From: a virus
Reading direction: 5' to 3' (one strand)
DNA length: 64,000 nt
IMG/VR virus record: IMGVR_UViG_3300023174_000096
Location: 1 to 64,000 of that record
Shown here in pieces: positions 12,964 to 20,624 of the stretch. The notes beneath the pieces are model-generated. The model saw only the letters and a list, made by a program, of their open reading frames with translations, was not told where the DNA came from and ran no database searches. The stretch's first letter is position 1, and each line of letters begins with the position of its first letter. Made by a program: the position numbers and the translations under genes.

Positions 12964-13641
12964 CTACGTTCCTTCGATCAGCGCCCCGCGCACCTCGGCC
13001 AGCACCCGCTGACCCCACTCTTCCCGTGCCCCCACCGCCAGCAGGGCCTCCTTCCGGCTCTGCCCAGCGTACAGGCCCGACAGGAACGCCTCCACACGGT
13101 CCCGCTCCTCCCCCTCCCCGTACAGACCCACCAACAGGTCGCGGAGCTCCGTGTACCCCTCCCCCGTAGAGCTCAGTCCCACGGGGAGCTCGCCGTCGTC
13201 CGTCACCCCCTCGCGACTGTCCCTCAACCGTTCGCGACGGAGGTAGTTGGCCAGCACGCACCGGATCACGATGTGGACGTAGTGCCCGAAGGAGGATTTC
13301 TTGTGGTCCCAAGGGCACGAGCCACGGTTGCGAGCGAGAAGCCCACGGTAGATCTCTTGGAGGAACTCCTCGGGGTCGATGCCCTCCCGCACCAGCACCC
13401 CCGTGAAACCTCCCGCGTAGAACAACTTCCTCACCTCGTGGCCCCGCACCCCAAGGTCGATCCCCAGTGCCGTGCCCCCCACCCCACCGTTCATCCGCCG
13501 GGAGAGAGACCCCAGCAACACCCGCAGCGGGAGAGACGGGTTCCCCGGGAGAACCTTGGGAGCAGGTGCCCGACGAGAAAAAGTCCTCCGTCGCGGGGTA
13601 GTGTCAACCGACCAGTGGTCCCAAACAAACGCCAGCGTCAT
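12964..13641 (-). CDS. Sigma-factor-like protein (ECF region-2-like)
   Basis: 225 aa. Residues ~88-140 read DPEEFLQEIYRGLLARNRG, SSFGHYVHIVIRC and LANYLRRERLRDSRE, which match the helical pattern of sigma-70 region 2 (D..EDL.QE...R....F....W......R...D..RR). The C-terminal ~80 residues are helical and could hold a diverged region 4 ('LSGLYAGQSRKEALLAVG', HTH-like). ATG 13641 has GGAGG 5 nt upstream and is preferred to GTG 13644. Phage-encoded ECF-like factors redirect host RNA polymerase. Either recurrent promoter type in this window could be its target; that is inference. Confidence 0.65.
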   Translation of the reverse strand: MTLAFVWDHWSVDTTPRRRTFSRRAPAPKVLPGNPSLPLRVLLGSLSRRMNGGVGGTALGIDLGVRGHEVRKLFYAGGFTGVLVREGIDPEEFLQEIYRGLLARNRGSCPWDHKKSSFGHYVHIVIRCVLANYLRRERLRDSREGVTDDGELPVGLSSTGEGYTELRDLLVGLYGEGEERDRVEAFLSGLYAGQSRKEALLAVGAREEWGQRVLAEVRGALIEGT

Positions 13642-14078
13642 CACAGCCTCCGATTTTGGTTGCGTCCCAAACTTCCAACTTCGACACGGGTTCAGTCCCT
13701 TGGGGCATCAGGTCACCGCCAGACCCGTCCCCATCTCGCCCTTCGGGCGCTGGGAGGGGTGGGGCAACGACGAGATAGAGATGACGGTGATGGTCACGGT
13801 GCTCACCGACACACCCGGTGTCGGACACTCACCCGTGCGCCTCTCCCTCCCTGTGTCCCCTTCTAACAACCCCCTGTTTTCTCGGGATAACCCATTTACC
13901 GGGGTTTTGTTAGCCGTAATGGGGGGTGTCTGTCAACTTCCAAGGGCGTGTAACGGGGGTGGCGGGTGGTCCCAAGGTGAGGGCGGGGCAGGCCCAAGTT
14001 TCCCAAGCTCACGCCTCGGACCGTCCCCAAGTGACTGAGACGGCACCCCATGACACTATGGGTAGTGTAGTAAACGGT
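13642..14078. other. Gene-poor regulatory region
   Basis: About 430 nt between the divergent sigma-like and FmdB-like genes. It contains the AT-richest stretch of the area (13860-13915), an imperfect inverted repeat, a CCGTAAT string at 13914 related to the GCGTAA motif, and CACTA-TGGG-TAGTG at 14054-14067. No gene seen. Confidence 0.45.
13863..13913. repeat. Imperfect inverted repeat CTAACAACCCC / GGGGTTTTGTTAG
   Basis: Arms separated by ~27 nt in unusually AT-rich DNA. Could be an operator or terminator; undecided. Confidence 0.45.
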
Positions 14079-14294
14079 ATGCCGACCTACACCTACCAAT
14101 GTTCCAAGTGTTCCTCCCAGTACGAGCGGGTGCAGCGGATCAGTGACCCACCCGACGTGGTGTGTCCTGTCCCTGTGGGCGATCCGGGAGGTAGTGGAGA
14201 CGATCAGTGTGGCGGGGCGGTACGGAGGGTGATCGCGCCCGGTGGGGGAGGTTTCATCCTCAAGGGCGGGGGCTGGTACCGGGACGGGTACTGA
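14079..14294 (+). CDS. FmdB-family zinc-ribbon protein
   Basis: 71 aa. MPTYTYQCSKCSSQYERVQRI is the FmdB/CxxC-CxxC-SSSS signature (first Cys-x2-Cys), the second Cys pair is VVCPVP...DQCGG, and the tail GGGGFILKGGGWYRDGY is the classic FmdB ending. These small zinc ribbons are called putative regulators; the biochemical role is not settled. The longer upstream frame is rejected because the family begins at this Met. Confidence 0.85.
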   Translation: MPTYTYQCSKCSSQYERVQRISDPPDVVCPVPVGDPGGSGDDQCGGAVRRVIAPGGGGFILKGGGWYRDGY

Positions 14295-14306
14295 GGCGGG
14301 GTGGTG

Positions 14307-14498
14307 TCACTTCTTGGCGGGCGGGACGGTGGTGAAGTCACTGGCCGTGAAGTGTGACAGAGGTGACGGTGGCGGTGGTTCTTTCTTGTTGATGAAGCAC
14401 ACGGAGCACATGGTGGCTCGGGAGTGCAGGGCGAGTCGTCCGCACCGTTCGCACCGGGGATATTCCTCGGGTTCGTAGGCTGGGGGTCGTGTTGTCAT
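14307..14498 (-). CDS. Small zinc-ribbon protein
   Basis: 63 aa with CERCGRLALHSRATMCSVC (two Cys-x2-Cys knuckles) and a Pro-rich tail. ATG overlaps the TGA of the ATP-grasp gene (ATGA), so the two are translationally coupled. Confidence 0.7.
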   Translation of the reverse strand: MTTRPPAYEPEEYPRCERCGRLALHSRATMCSVCFINKKEPPPPSPLSHFTASDFTTVPPAKK

Positions 14499-15235
14499 CG
14501 GAAGGTCTTGTGTTCTGCGTAGTGGGCGTAGCTCTTCCACGCTGCGATAAGTAGCGCACCGGGGTTGGTGACCATGTCGAAGCGTCCTGCGGTGAGCACG
14601 CTGTTGACTTCGACGACGGCGGGGTGCCCTTTGTGGCACCATCCCACGTCGAGGACGTAGGCTCCGGGGGCTTCGGCCTTCCACGCCCGGTACGCTTTCT
14701 CGGCGTAGGCACGGAGTTCTGGGTTGTGGTCGGGGTCTTTACGGACGCCCCGGGGTCCGATGAAGAACCGTTCCTCGCGGCTGAAGTGCAGGTACTCTTG
14801 GGCGAGGACCGGGTAGTCGTCTGGGAACAGGCAGACGCTAGTGGCGGCGTACAGGAAACTCCTCGCGTGGAACGCCTTGGCTTCGTTGAGGGGCTTCACG
14901 AAGATTTTCTGTGTGCTACGGGGGTGTGAGCGTTCCCGTACCCGCAGTACGCCCAGCGTGGTTTTCCACACCCTTCGGTGGGCGAGGGGTTTGAGGGCCG
15001 TGGGGATGTCCACGTTGGGGTAGGGGGTCTTGAAGGTCCATTCGTAGATGGCCTTCACGGCTCCCGCGTCTCCTTTCACGGGGGTGTCGGGGGTGACGGT
15101 GCGGGGGAGTTTGTTACGGGCGAAGGGGATCACCCGGTAGCCTCGGCGGGTGAGGTCTGCTGCTACGAGGGCGCACGAGTTTGAGAGGTAGCCTTTCGTC
15201 GCGGTGCCCGCTTGTATGTACGCGGTGGGTGTCAT
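14495..15235 (-). CDS. ATP-grasp fold protein (DUF4343-like)
   Basis: 246 aa. Features of ATP-grasp enzymes: KIFVKPLNEAKAF (nucleotide-binding Lys on a beta strand), 'PVLAQEYLHFSREERFFIG' (hinge Glu plus catalytic region) and 'YVLDVGWCHKGHPAVVEVNSVLTAG' (metal-binding E-x-N at the end). Free-standing ATP-grasp proteins occur in phages as putative peptide- or amino-acid-ligases. The substrate is unknown. A GCGTAA motif lies 9 nt upstream of the start, making it the first gene of the unit with the zinc ribbon. Confidence 0.7.
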   Translation of the reverse strand: MTPTAYIQAGTATKGYLSNSCALVAADLTRRGYRVIPFARNKLPRTVTPDTPVKGDAGAVKAIYEWTFKTPYPNVDIPTALKPLAHRRVWKTTLGVLRVRERSHPRSTQKIFVKPLNEAKAFHARSFLYAATSVCLFPDDYPVLAQEYLHFSREERFFIGPRGVRKDPDHNPELRAYAEKAYRAWKAEAPGAYVLDVGWCHKGHPAVVEVNSVLTAGRFDMVTNPGALLIAAWKSYAHYAEHKTFR

Positions 15236-15243
15236 GGCGGGGT

Positions 15244-15252
15244 GTTACGCCC
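15244..15252 (-). promoter_or_regulatory. GCGTAA motif (GGGCGTAAC)
   Basis: Minus strand, 8 nt before the start of 14495-15235. Confidence 0.5.
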
Positions 15253-15333
15253 CGAAGGCCAGTACTTCGTATGTTTGGCGGGCTTGGGTGCCGGGGGCGG
15301 GCGTGCGCGGTAGGGGTTGCCCGTGGCGCGCTG

Positions 15334-15759
15334 TCAGTTGAGCAGGGAGGAGGGGTCGTTCTTGGGGAGGCTGCTGGCGGCGCGGATGAGGGCGTCCATG
15401 TCTGCCTCGGGTGCGTCGGGGGTGTCGTCCTCGTTGATCTCGTAGCCGTCTTCGTCTCGGCCCCACAGGGCGTAGGGGGACTCGTTGGCGTTGAGGAGGA
15501 ACAGGGCCGAGAGCTCCCCATCGGGTTCTTCCACCACGGCGACGGTGAACAGCGGGTGGCGGTGGACGGCGCGGACCTCCTCGGGCATCGAGCATTGGGA
15601 GAGCACCAGTCGCTTGCGGTCTGGGAGGTGGCACCAGCAGTCCCGGCTGACGTAGATGCGCTCTGGGAGGGTGGGGGCGAGTTTCCGGGCGAGGGTGATG
15701 AGGCGTTGCGCCCCGGTGAAGGCGAGGGCTGCGAGGAGGGTGCGAGTGTTGATCTTCAT
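15334..15759 (-). CDS. Unknown 141 aa protein
   Basis: 141 aa. A helical N-terminus (TRTLLAALAFTGAQRLITLARKLAP), a beta-rich middle and an acidic tail (DEDGYEINEDDTPDAPEAD). Not recognised. Preceded by GGGCGTAAC, 8 nt upstream. The ~80 nt after its stop hold nothing evident. Confidence 0.7.
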   Translation of the reverse strand: MKINTRTLLAALAFTGAQRLITLARKLAPTLPERIYVSRDCWCHLPDRKRLVLSQCSMPEEVRAVHRHPLFTVAVVEEPDGELSALFLLNANESPYALWGRDEDGYEINEDDTPDAPEADMDALIRAASSLPKNDPSSLLN

Positions 15760-15767
15760 GGGGGGTT

Positions 15768-15776
15768 GTTACGCCC
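15768..15776 (-). promoter_or_regulatory. GCGTAA motif (GGGCGTAAC)
   Basis: Minus strand, 8 nt before the start of 15334-15759. Confidence 0.5.
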
Positions 15777-15787
15777 GTGGCGGGGGG

Positions 15788-16711
15788 TCAGAAACCGAAC
15801 AGGTCGTCGAGGGAGGTGACGGTGTTGGGTTGGACGCAGTGGGGTGACAACCACAGACGCTCGCGGGATTTGTTCTCGTTGTCCCCGCGTCGGTTGTGCC
15901 CGCCGTGCCCTTCCCATGACACTTCCCGCCAGCCTTCGGGCATTGGGCGGTCGTCGTACCCGGCCAGCACGATGCGGACGGTGGGTGTGGCGTTGGCGAC
16001 GGCCCACTCGACCACCTTGTCGAACACGTCGGGGTCGTCGTCCTCCCCGTAGCACTTGCCGTCTCTCCCTTCGTGCGTGTAGGGGGGGTCGAGGAAGATG
16101 CCCGTGGGCAGTTTCCCGTGGAAGTTGTTGACGACGGAGTGTGATAGCGCCCGTGTGTAGTCCCCGCAGAGCACCCGCACCCGTCGCAGTCGGGCTTGGA
16201 GGTCTCGCATGTGTTGGTGGACATCCCGCGTCATCGCGTGGACGCCCTTGCCGTGTAGCCCTCCCGCACACATGGGCTTGCATCGTCGGGGAATGTCCAC
16301 GCACCACGCGCCCGTGAAGAAAGAGCTCATGCCCCACACCCACCACCCGGCGATCTTGGGGTCGCACCAATCGGGGTCTGCTTCCAGTTGGGCTCGGAGT
16401 TGGTCCCGGCGTTCCCACAGCCATCGGTGTCGGGCGTGGAGGTCGTTTTCCAGCACCGGGTGGTCCGCGTGGCGTGCGACGGCGTCCGGGTCTTGGGACA
16501 CGGCCCGCCAGAAGTTCGCGACGTACCCGTTGGCGTCGTTGATCGTCTCGGTCCCCTTGAACGGTGCGGGGCGAGCCAGCAGCACGGCGGCGCTGCCCGC
16601 GAACGGCTCGACGTAGTTGGTGACGTTGCCGAGGGCTTCCCACACGGTGTCGGCCACCATTGACTTGCCTCCCATGTAGGGGAACGGGGCTTTGAGGTCG
16701 GAGGTGCTCAT
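15788..16711 (-). CDS. D12-class DNA adenine N6-methyltransferase, paralog 1
   Basis: 307 aa. PYMGGK at the N-terminus, motif I FAGS at 37-40 and motif IV DPPY at 208-211, in the order of Dam/D12-class enzymes. It transfers a methyl group from SAM to adenine N6 in a specific DNA site, probably protecting phage DNA from restriction or marking it. Paralogous to the next gene upstream (16724-17797), 12 nt away; both end in a conserved SLDDLFGF-like tail. The recognition site cannot be read from sequence. Confidence 0.9.
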   Translation of the reverse strand: MSTSDLKAPFPYMGGKSMVADTVWEALGNVTNYVEPFAGSAAVLLARPAPFKGTETINDANGYVANFWRAVSQDPDAVARHADHPVLENDLHARHRWLWERRDQLRAQLEADPDWCDPKIAGWWVWGMSSFFTGAWCVDIPRRCKPMCAGGLHGKGVHAMTRDVHQHMRDLQARLRRVRVLCGDYTRALSHSVVNNFHGKLPTGIFLDPPYTHEGRDGKCYGEDDDPDVFDKVVEWAVANATPTVRIVLAGYDDRPMPEGWREVSWEGHGGHNRRGDNENKSRERLWLSPHCVQPNTVTSLDDLFGF

Positions 16712-16723
16712 GGCGGTGGGGGG

Positions 16724-17797
16724 TCAGAAGCCGAACAGGTCGTCGATGGACGTTGGTGCGGTGGTGTGTCGGAGGCAGTGGGGTGAGAGCCACAGACGTT
16801 CCCGGTGCTGTTGGCTCCCCTTGTGGGATTGATTTGCCATGCCGCCCTTGAGGAATCCCTCTCGGTACCACTCGACGGCGGTCCAGCCTTGGGTTTCGAG
16901 TTCTTGGTGCTCCGTGTCGTAGCCCGCCAAGACGATTCGGTACTTGGGGTTGTCCCCGTTGACCTTGCACCACCGCCTCACGTCGCTGGCGATGGTGCCG
17001 CTGTCCGAAGCATAAAGATCTCCCGTGCGCACATCATCCGCATACGGGGGATCGAGGAAAACGCCCGCGTGTCCGCCTTGTCGCACCGGCAGGGTCTGCA
17101 ACGCGCCGCTGGTACACGCGCGCGTCCAGTCCCCATTGAGCACGCGGACGTGCCGCAGCCTCGCGGACAGGAACCGCAGCCAACGGGTGAGCTCTGGCAT
17201 CGTCATCGGGTGGTACTCGGGCTCCGCTCCCACACCCTCCTCGCGCAGTTGCGGGCGGTTCATCCCTTGTCCGTTGCCGACAAGGTGCGGGATTTGACGT
17301 GCCACACCACCGTTCTTCGACCGCTTCGTGATGCGCCCATCGTCACCGACGACCCACGGCCCATCGCCGCTGCACCACCCGCTTCCGATCCAGCAGGACT
17401 GCCCCCACGCCCACCAGCCCGCCATCTTGGCGTCGTAGAAGTCGGGGTCGCCCATGAGGTGTTCGAGTTGTCGCTCGCTGCGCCACTTCACGAGGGCGAG
17501 GTGACGGGCGTGCATATCGGCCTCGCACACGGGCCACGAGGCAGCTTCGGCCACCGCATCGGGGTCGCGGATGATGGCCCTCCATGCGTTGCAGAGCAGC
17601 CCGTCCATGTCGTTGACGGTCTCGCTGTGGTAGGGACGGTTCGCGGTGTGCGGGCGACGTAGCAACACGGCGAGGGAGCCCGCGAAGGGTTCGACGTAGT
17701 GCTCAACGTCACCCAGCGCGGTCCAGACGTGTTCCGCCGCGTCGGCTTTGCCGCCGAACCACGGCCACGGGGTCTTGTAGAGGTTGGTGAGTGTCAC
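16724..17797 (-). CDS. D12-class DNA adenine N6-methyltransferase, paralog 2
   Basis: 357 aa from GTG 17797. PWFGGK, motif I FAGS at 38-41, motif IV DPPY at 249-252, C-terminus SIDDLFGF. Compared with paralog 1 it carries a ~50-residue insertion between motifs I and IV (around 'RSKNGGVARQIPHLVGNGQG'), likely in the target-recognition region, suggesting a different DNA site. First gene of a two-gene unit preceded by GGGCGTAAG. Confidence 0.9.
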   Translation of the reverse strand: MTLTNLYKTPWPWFGGKADAAEHVWTALGDVEHYVEPFAGSLAVLLRRPHTANRPYHSETVNDMDGLLCNAWRAIIRDPDAVAEAASWPVCEADMHARHLALVKWRSERQLEHLMGDPDFYDAKMAGWWAWGQSCWIGSGWCSGDGPWVVGDDGRITKRSKNGGVARQIPHLVGNGQGMNRPQLREEGVGAEPEYHPMTMPELTRWLRFLSARLRHVRVLNGDWTRACTSGALQTLPVRQGGHAGVFLDPPYADDVRTGDLYASDSGTIASDVRRWCKVNGDNPKYRIVLAGYDTEHQELETQGWTAVEWYREGFLKGGMANQSHKGSQQHRERLWLSPHCLRHTTAPTSIDDLFGF

Positions 17798-17805
17798 GGG
17801 CGTAC

Positions 17806-17814
17806 CTTACGCCC
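17806..17814 (-). promoter_or_regulatory. GCGTAA motif (GGGCGTAAG)
   Basis: Minus strand, 8 nt before the start of 16724-17797; abuts the methylase remnant stop. Confidence 0.5.
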
Positions 17815-17867
17815 TAGAAGCCGAACAGGTCGTCGAGGGTGATGGGTGTCGTGACGGGGGCGGGGCG
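17814..17867 (-). pseudogene. Remnant C-terminus of a third adenine methylase
   Basis: The minus strand encodes PITLDDLFGF followed by a stop, matching the C-termini of both intact methylases; 20 nt (GAAGCCGAACAGGTCGTCGA on the plus strand) are identical to the end of paralog 2. Upstream the similarity stops abruptly at the leader of the plus-strand gene 17925-19478. The simplest reading is a third tandem copy mostly deleted or replaced. Confidence 0.65.
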
Positions 17868-17924
17868 GGCGTAAGGGCGTGTGCCCCTGCCTGCACGTCC
17901 GTGCCCCGGGGCCAAGGAGTACCC

Positions 17925-19478
17925 ATGAAGCTCATTCACCGTGCCCGATGGAGCGATGCCGAGAAGCTCGCCGTGATGGCGGCGTACAACGCCACTGACA
18001 CTGCCGAGGAGTTCTTCCGGCACTTCCGGGCGTCCGTCCCCACCGCGCCTGTCCGCACCACCAAGGCGTACATCACCTACCTCTGCGAGACGATCCGCGA
18101 GGACCGCCGCCCCGTGTACGAGGACTTGAGTCGGATGCTCCAGCAGGAGCTCCGCAAGGAGAAAGAGAGGCTCGCGGCGCTCAAGGAGGCGCAGGCTCCC
18201 AAGGTCGAACCGCCCAAGGTCGAGGCTCCCAAGGTCGAGGCTCCCAAGGCTTCCATCCCCGACTACCTCGACGAGATCAAGGACGGGCCGATGGATGTCC
18301 CCGTCAAGACGCCCTCGCCCAACTTCGTGGGGGATGCCCGACCGAAGCCGACGCCTCACGCTGCCGTCCCTCGCCACTACCGGGTGCCCGTGTACACGCA
18401 GATGGACTTCTCCTATGCGGACATCGTGGCGTTCTTCGCCGTGCCCGAGGTGATGGTGAAGGCGGCTCTCGACGGCGGGGTGATCCCGTCGCACGAGGGG
18501 TCCGTGCGTCGCGAGGTGTTCATGGCCCTGCACGAGTCGATGTCCGATGGCTTGGACTTCGACGCGGCGTGCGACGTGATCCGTGAGAAGTTTCGTGAGA
18601 AGCCCATCGTGCCCGCCGAGAAGCTGTACGCTCCCACCGTCGAGAAGTCTCCCATCGAGCCCGACCCCTACTTGAAGGGACCCTTCCCCATCGAAAAGAA
18701 GCAAGAAGCCCCGACGCTGGACGACCCGAACTCCGACGCGATGGACGCCTTCACCGTCGAGGAAGCTGCCGCTGCGCTGGGCTTGACGGACACGGGCATC
18801 CTGCTCACGGCCATCAACCGCGATGGGTTCCCCGCCGTGAAGATCGACGGCAAGTGGTGCATCACCCGCGCCGACCTCAAGCGCGTGCGCGCCCTGCGGG
18901 AGTCGGGCTTCACCGTCGAGGAAGCCCTCAAGCGTGCGGGCGCACCTGTGCCCCCGACCTCCGTGCCCAGCGAGACTTCGTGGACCGACCACATCGCCCC
19001 GCTGACCCCGGAGGAAGCGGGTGAGACGGACGCGAGGCCCGACGTGGTGGACCGTGACCCGGTGTGGGAGATGGTCTCGCTGGAAGATCTGGCCAGCGAG
19101 CTCCACATTCACGTCGCCAGCGTGTACCAAGGGGTGTCCGACCACCCGCTGGTGCGGAAGCACGGCGACGATCTTGGCGTCCCCCGCCAAGCCTTCGACC
19201 TCATCGAAGAGAAGTGGCGGAAGTGCCGCAATCTCTCGGCGGCGTTCGACTTCGCCGCCGAGAAGCTCGGTGTCCTCCCCCCGCCCCCTGCGGAGATCTA
19301 CGTCGCAGAGATGGACGAGCGTCAGTGGGCTCTGGAGGCTCTCGGTGAGGGTGTCTTCACCGTCGAGCAAGCCCTCAAGATCGCGGGGGTGACGGACACC
19401 CCTCGCAACCGCTGGCCGCTGGGGCTTCTCGGGCGGGGCGAGATCACCCTCGCCCAAGCCGCGAAGCTGCTCCGTTAG
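17925..19478 (+). CDS. Multi-helix-turn-helix protein with charged linker
   Basis: 517 aa. Residues 1-70 look like a SANT/Myb-type helix bundle (RWSDAEKLAVMAAYNATDTAEEFFRHF). A charged helix and Lys-Val-Glu-Ala/Pro-Pro repeats (KVEPPKVEAPKVEAPK) follow. From ~150 on come several similar segments of the form 'FSYADIVAFFAVPEVMVKAALDGG', 'FTVEEAAAALGLTDTGILLTAINRDG' and 'VSLEDLASELHIHVASVYQGV', each like an excisionase/MerR-type winged HTH. Multiple DNA-contact modules on a long chain suggest a transcriptional regulator or nucleoid-type protein. The start at 17925 has AAGGAG 8 nt upstream. Confidence 0.75.
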   Translation: MKLIHRARWSDAEKLAVMAAYNATDTAEEFFRHFRASVPTAPVRTTKAYITYLCETIREDRRPVYEDLSRMLQQELRKEKERLAALKEAQAPKVEPPKVEAPKVEAPKASIPDYLDEIKDGPMDVPVKTPSPNFVGDARPKPTPHAAVPRHYRVPVYTQMDFSYADIVAFFAVPEVMVKAALDGGVIPSHEGSVRREVFMALHESMSDGLDFDAACDVIREKFREKPIVPAEKLYAPTVEKSPIEPDPYLKGPFPIEKKQEAPTLDDPNSDAMDAFTVEEAAAALGLTDTGILLTAINRDGFPAVKIDGKWCITRADLKRVRALRESGFTVEEALKRAGAPVPPTSVPSETSWTDHIAPLTPEEAGETDARPDVVDRDPVWEMVSLEDLASELHIHVASVYQGVSDHPLVRKHGDDLGVPRQAFDLIEEKWRKCRNLSAAFDFAAEKLGVLPPPPAEIYVAEMDERQWALEALGEGVFTVEQALKIAGVTDTPRNRWPLGLLGRGEITLAQAAKLLR

Positions 19479-20044
19479 CGGGTGAGCAGCGGCAGCAGGT
19501 GCGGGCGAAGGGACGGATTCTGGTAGGCCAGCCGGATGACCCGCGACCGTAGGCTCGCCGTCTTCGCGAGCTCTTCTTCCGACAGCACCCGGTTCTTGGG
19601 CACGCCGTGAACATCACCGTCGTCACCGAAGCCCACGGTGATGTGGAAGTCCTGACCCTCTGGGCTCAACCCCAGTGACGCCCGGAAGTCTCTCCCTCCC
19701 GGCCAATCGACCACCACGAAGTAGGCCACCTTGGTTCCCGACGCGGCGCTGCCTACGCCCTTGGGTCTCCATCCCCCGTCGAGGGGGAGCATCGCGATGA
19801 TCTTCTGGGCGTCGCTCTTGGACACGCCACGGGTGCTGGCGACGTAGTCCACGGCTTTCTTGCCGTCCTGCGGTCCCGCCAAAGTGACGTGGGCTTTGTC
19901 CCCGTCCCGCCTCACGCGGTTGGCGATGAGCTTCTGTGCTCGCTCCTCGCCCAACGCCGTAACGAGTACCCTCTCGGCTTTCTCTTGCTCGGCTTTGACG
20001 CGAGCGTCCGTGGCCATGATCGCGCCCTTGACCTCGATGTGCAT
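19475..20044 (-). CDS. 2H-phosphoesterase-like protein with LRPHLLPLL C-terminal segment
   Basis: 189 aa. Two H-x-T-x motifs, HVTLAG (residues ~52-57) and HITVGF (~134-139), fit the 2H phosphoesterase superfamily, which includes LigT, cyclic phosphodiesterases and the phage anti-CBASS protein Acb1. Which of these it resembles cannot be judged by eye. The last 26 residues (RSRVIRLAYQNPSLRPHLLP...) are a segment that forms the N-terminus of three unrelated proteins in this window (49793-50512, 52549-53205, 63256-63561). The 3' end overlaps the convergent gene 17925-19478 by 4 nt. Confidence 0.6.
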   Translation of the reverse strand: MHIEVKGAIMATDARVKAEQEKAERVLVTALGEERAQKLIANRVRRDGDKAHVTLAGPQDGKKAVDYVASTRGVSKSDAQKIIAMLPLDGGWRPKGVGSAASGTKVAYFVVVDWPGGRDFRASLGLSPEGQDFHITVGFGDDGDVHGVPKNRVLSEEELAKTASLRSRVIRLAYQNPSLRPHLLPLLTR

Positions 20045-20063
20045 ACCTCGCCGGGGGGATAGG

Positions 20064-20072
20064 GGGCGTAAC
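20064..20072 (+). promoter_or_regulatory. GCGTAA motif (GGGCGTAAC)
   Basis: 7 nt before ATG 20080. Confidence 0.5.
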
Positions 20073-20079
20073 GTCTGTC

Positions 20080-20247
20080 ATGAAGACCCAACCTCACCCG
20101 TCTCCTGCTTGTGGCGGGGGCTGGAACCTCCAGTACAACGCCTACTACCGTGCGTGGGCGCGTGGGCGGGGACTCACTCGGAGCGAGACACCCGTGACCG
20201 TGGGTTTCCGGGTCGCCCTGTCTTGGCGACGGCCACTGGGGGGCTGA
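20080..20247 (+). CDS. Lectin/FGE C-terminal cassette B
   Basis: 55 aa. Landmarks: CGGGWNLQYNAYYRAWAR ... VTVGFRVALSW. This is the shortest and most isolated cassette, with the GGxW and GFR anchors retained, the VRAA.R core altered, and no long N-terminal leader. It is preceded by its own GCGTAA motif, so it starts a transcription unit. Confidence 0.65.
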   Translation: MKTQPHPSPACGGGWNLQYNAYYRAWARGRGLTRSETPVTVGFRVALSWRRPLGG

Positions 20248-20249
20248 CA

Positions 20250-20297
20250 TGGACCCCCGTATCGCCCTCGATCAAGCCGCGAAGCTGCTTCGATGAC
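20250..20297 (+). other. Mosaic 15-codon remnant
   Basis: ATG-initiated peptide MDPRIALDQAAKLLR. The first ~26 nt, starting CTGACATGG, repeat the start of 20625-21131 (MDPRIALAQ...), and the rest repeats the end of 17925-19478 (LAQAAKLLR, stop). It looks like a recombination joint rather than a gene; its TGA overlaps the next ATG. Confidence 0.6.
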
Positions 20298-20526
20298 CCC
20301 GAAGGTCCCCACCAGCACCGTCACCGTTACGGGCGTGAACGTCGAAGGGTGCAACGATTGCCCCTTCCGCGACGACTCGGTCGCCATAGACGGGCACCCC
20401 TCGGTGTGCCGCCTCACGGGCCGTCAATTCGGTGTGTACCCGTACACGACCGGGGCATGGGAGACGTGCCCGCTGAAGCACGGTCCCGCCGTGGTCGCCC
20501 TGCTAGTAAACCCCGCCAAGGGGTAA
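20293..20526 (+). CDS. Small Cys-containing protein, unknown
   Basis: 77 aa with 'GCNDCPFRDD...VCRLTG...TCPLKHG', a spaced Cys pattern that might bind an Fe-S cluster or zinc. It resembles the short phage and plasmid proteins with 'C..CPF......C.L.......CPL'. ATG overlaps the stop of the mosaic remnant. Followed by a tandem CAGCCCGTTCCGC repeat (20528-20553). Confidence 0.65.
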   Translation: MTPKVPTSTVTVTGVNVEGCNDCPFRDDSVAIDGHPSVCRLTGRQFGVYPYTTGAWETCPLKHGPAVVALLVNPAKG

Positions 20527-20608
20527 TCAGCCCGTTCCGCCAGCCCGTTCCGCAATCTCGCGGATCACGCCCTTCGACCGAATACCCAGCCGGGAAGTGA
20601 GCCCGTTA

Positions 20609-20617
20609 GGGCGTAAG
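20609..20617 (+). promoter_or_regulatory. GCGTAA motif (GGGCGTAAG)
   Basis: 7 nt before ATG 20625. Confidence 0.5.
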
Positions 20618-20624
20618 GACTGAC

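Noticed and set aside
14495-15235. Reverse transcriptase (from the FPDDYP string)
   Set aside because: The string is not in an RT palm context; the rest of the protein fits ATP-grasp.
17814-19457. 547-codon minus-strand ORF
   Set aside because: Shadow of the plus-strand HTH gene; only its last residues (methylase tail) are meaningful, and those are annotated as a remnant.
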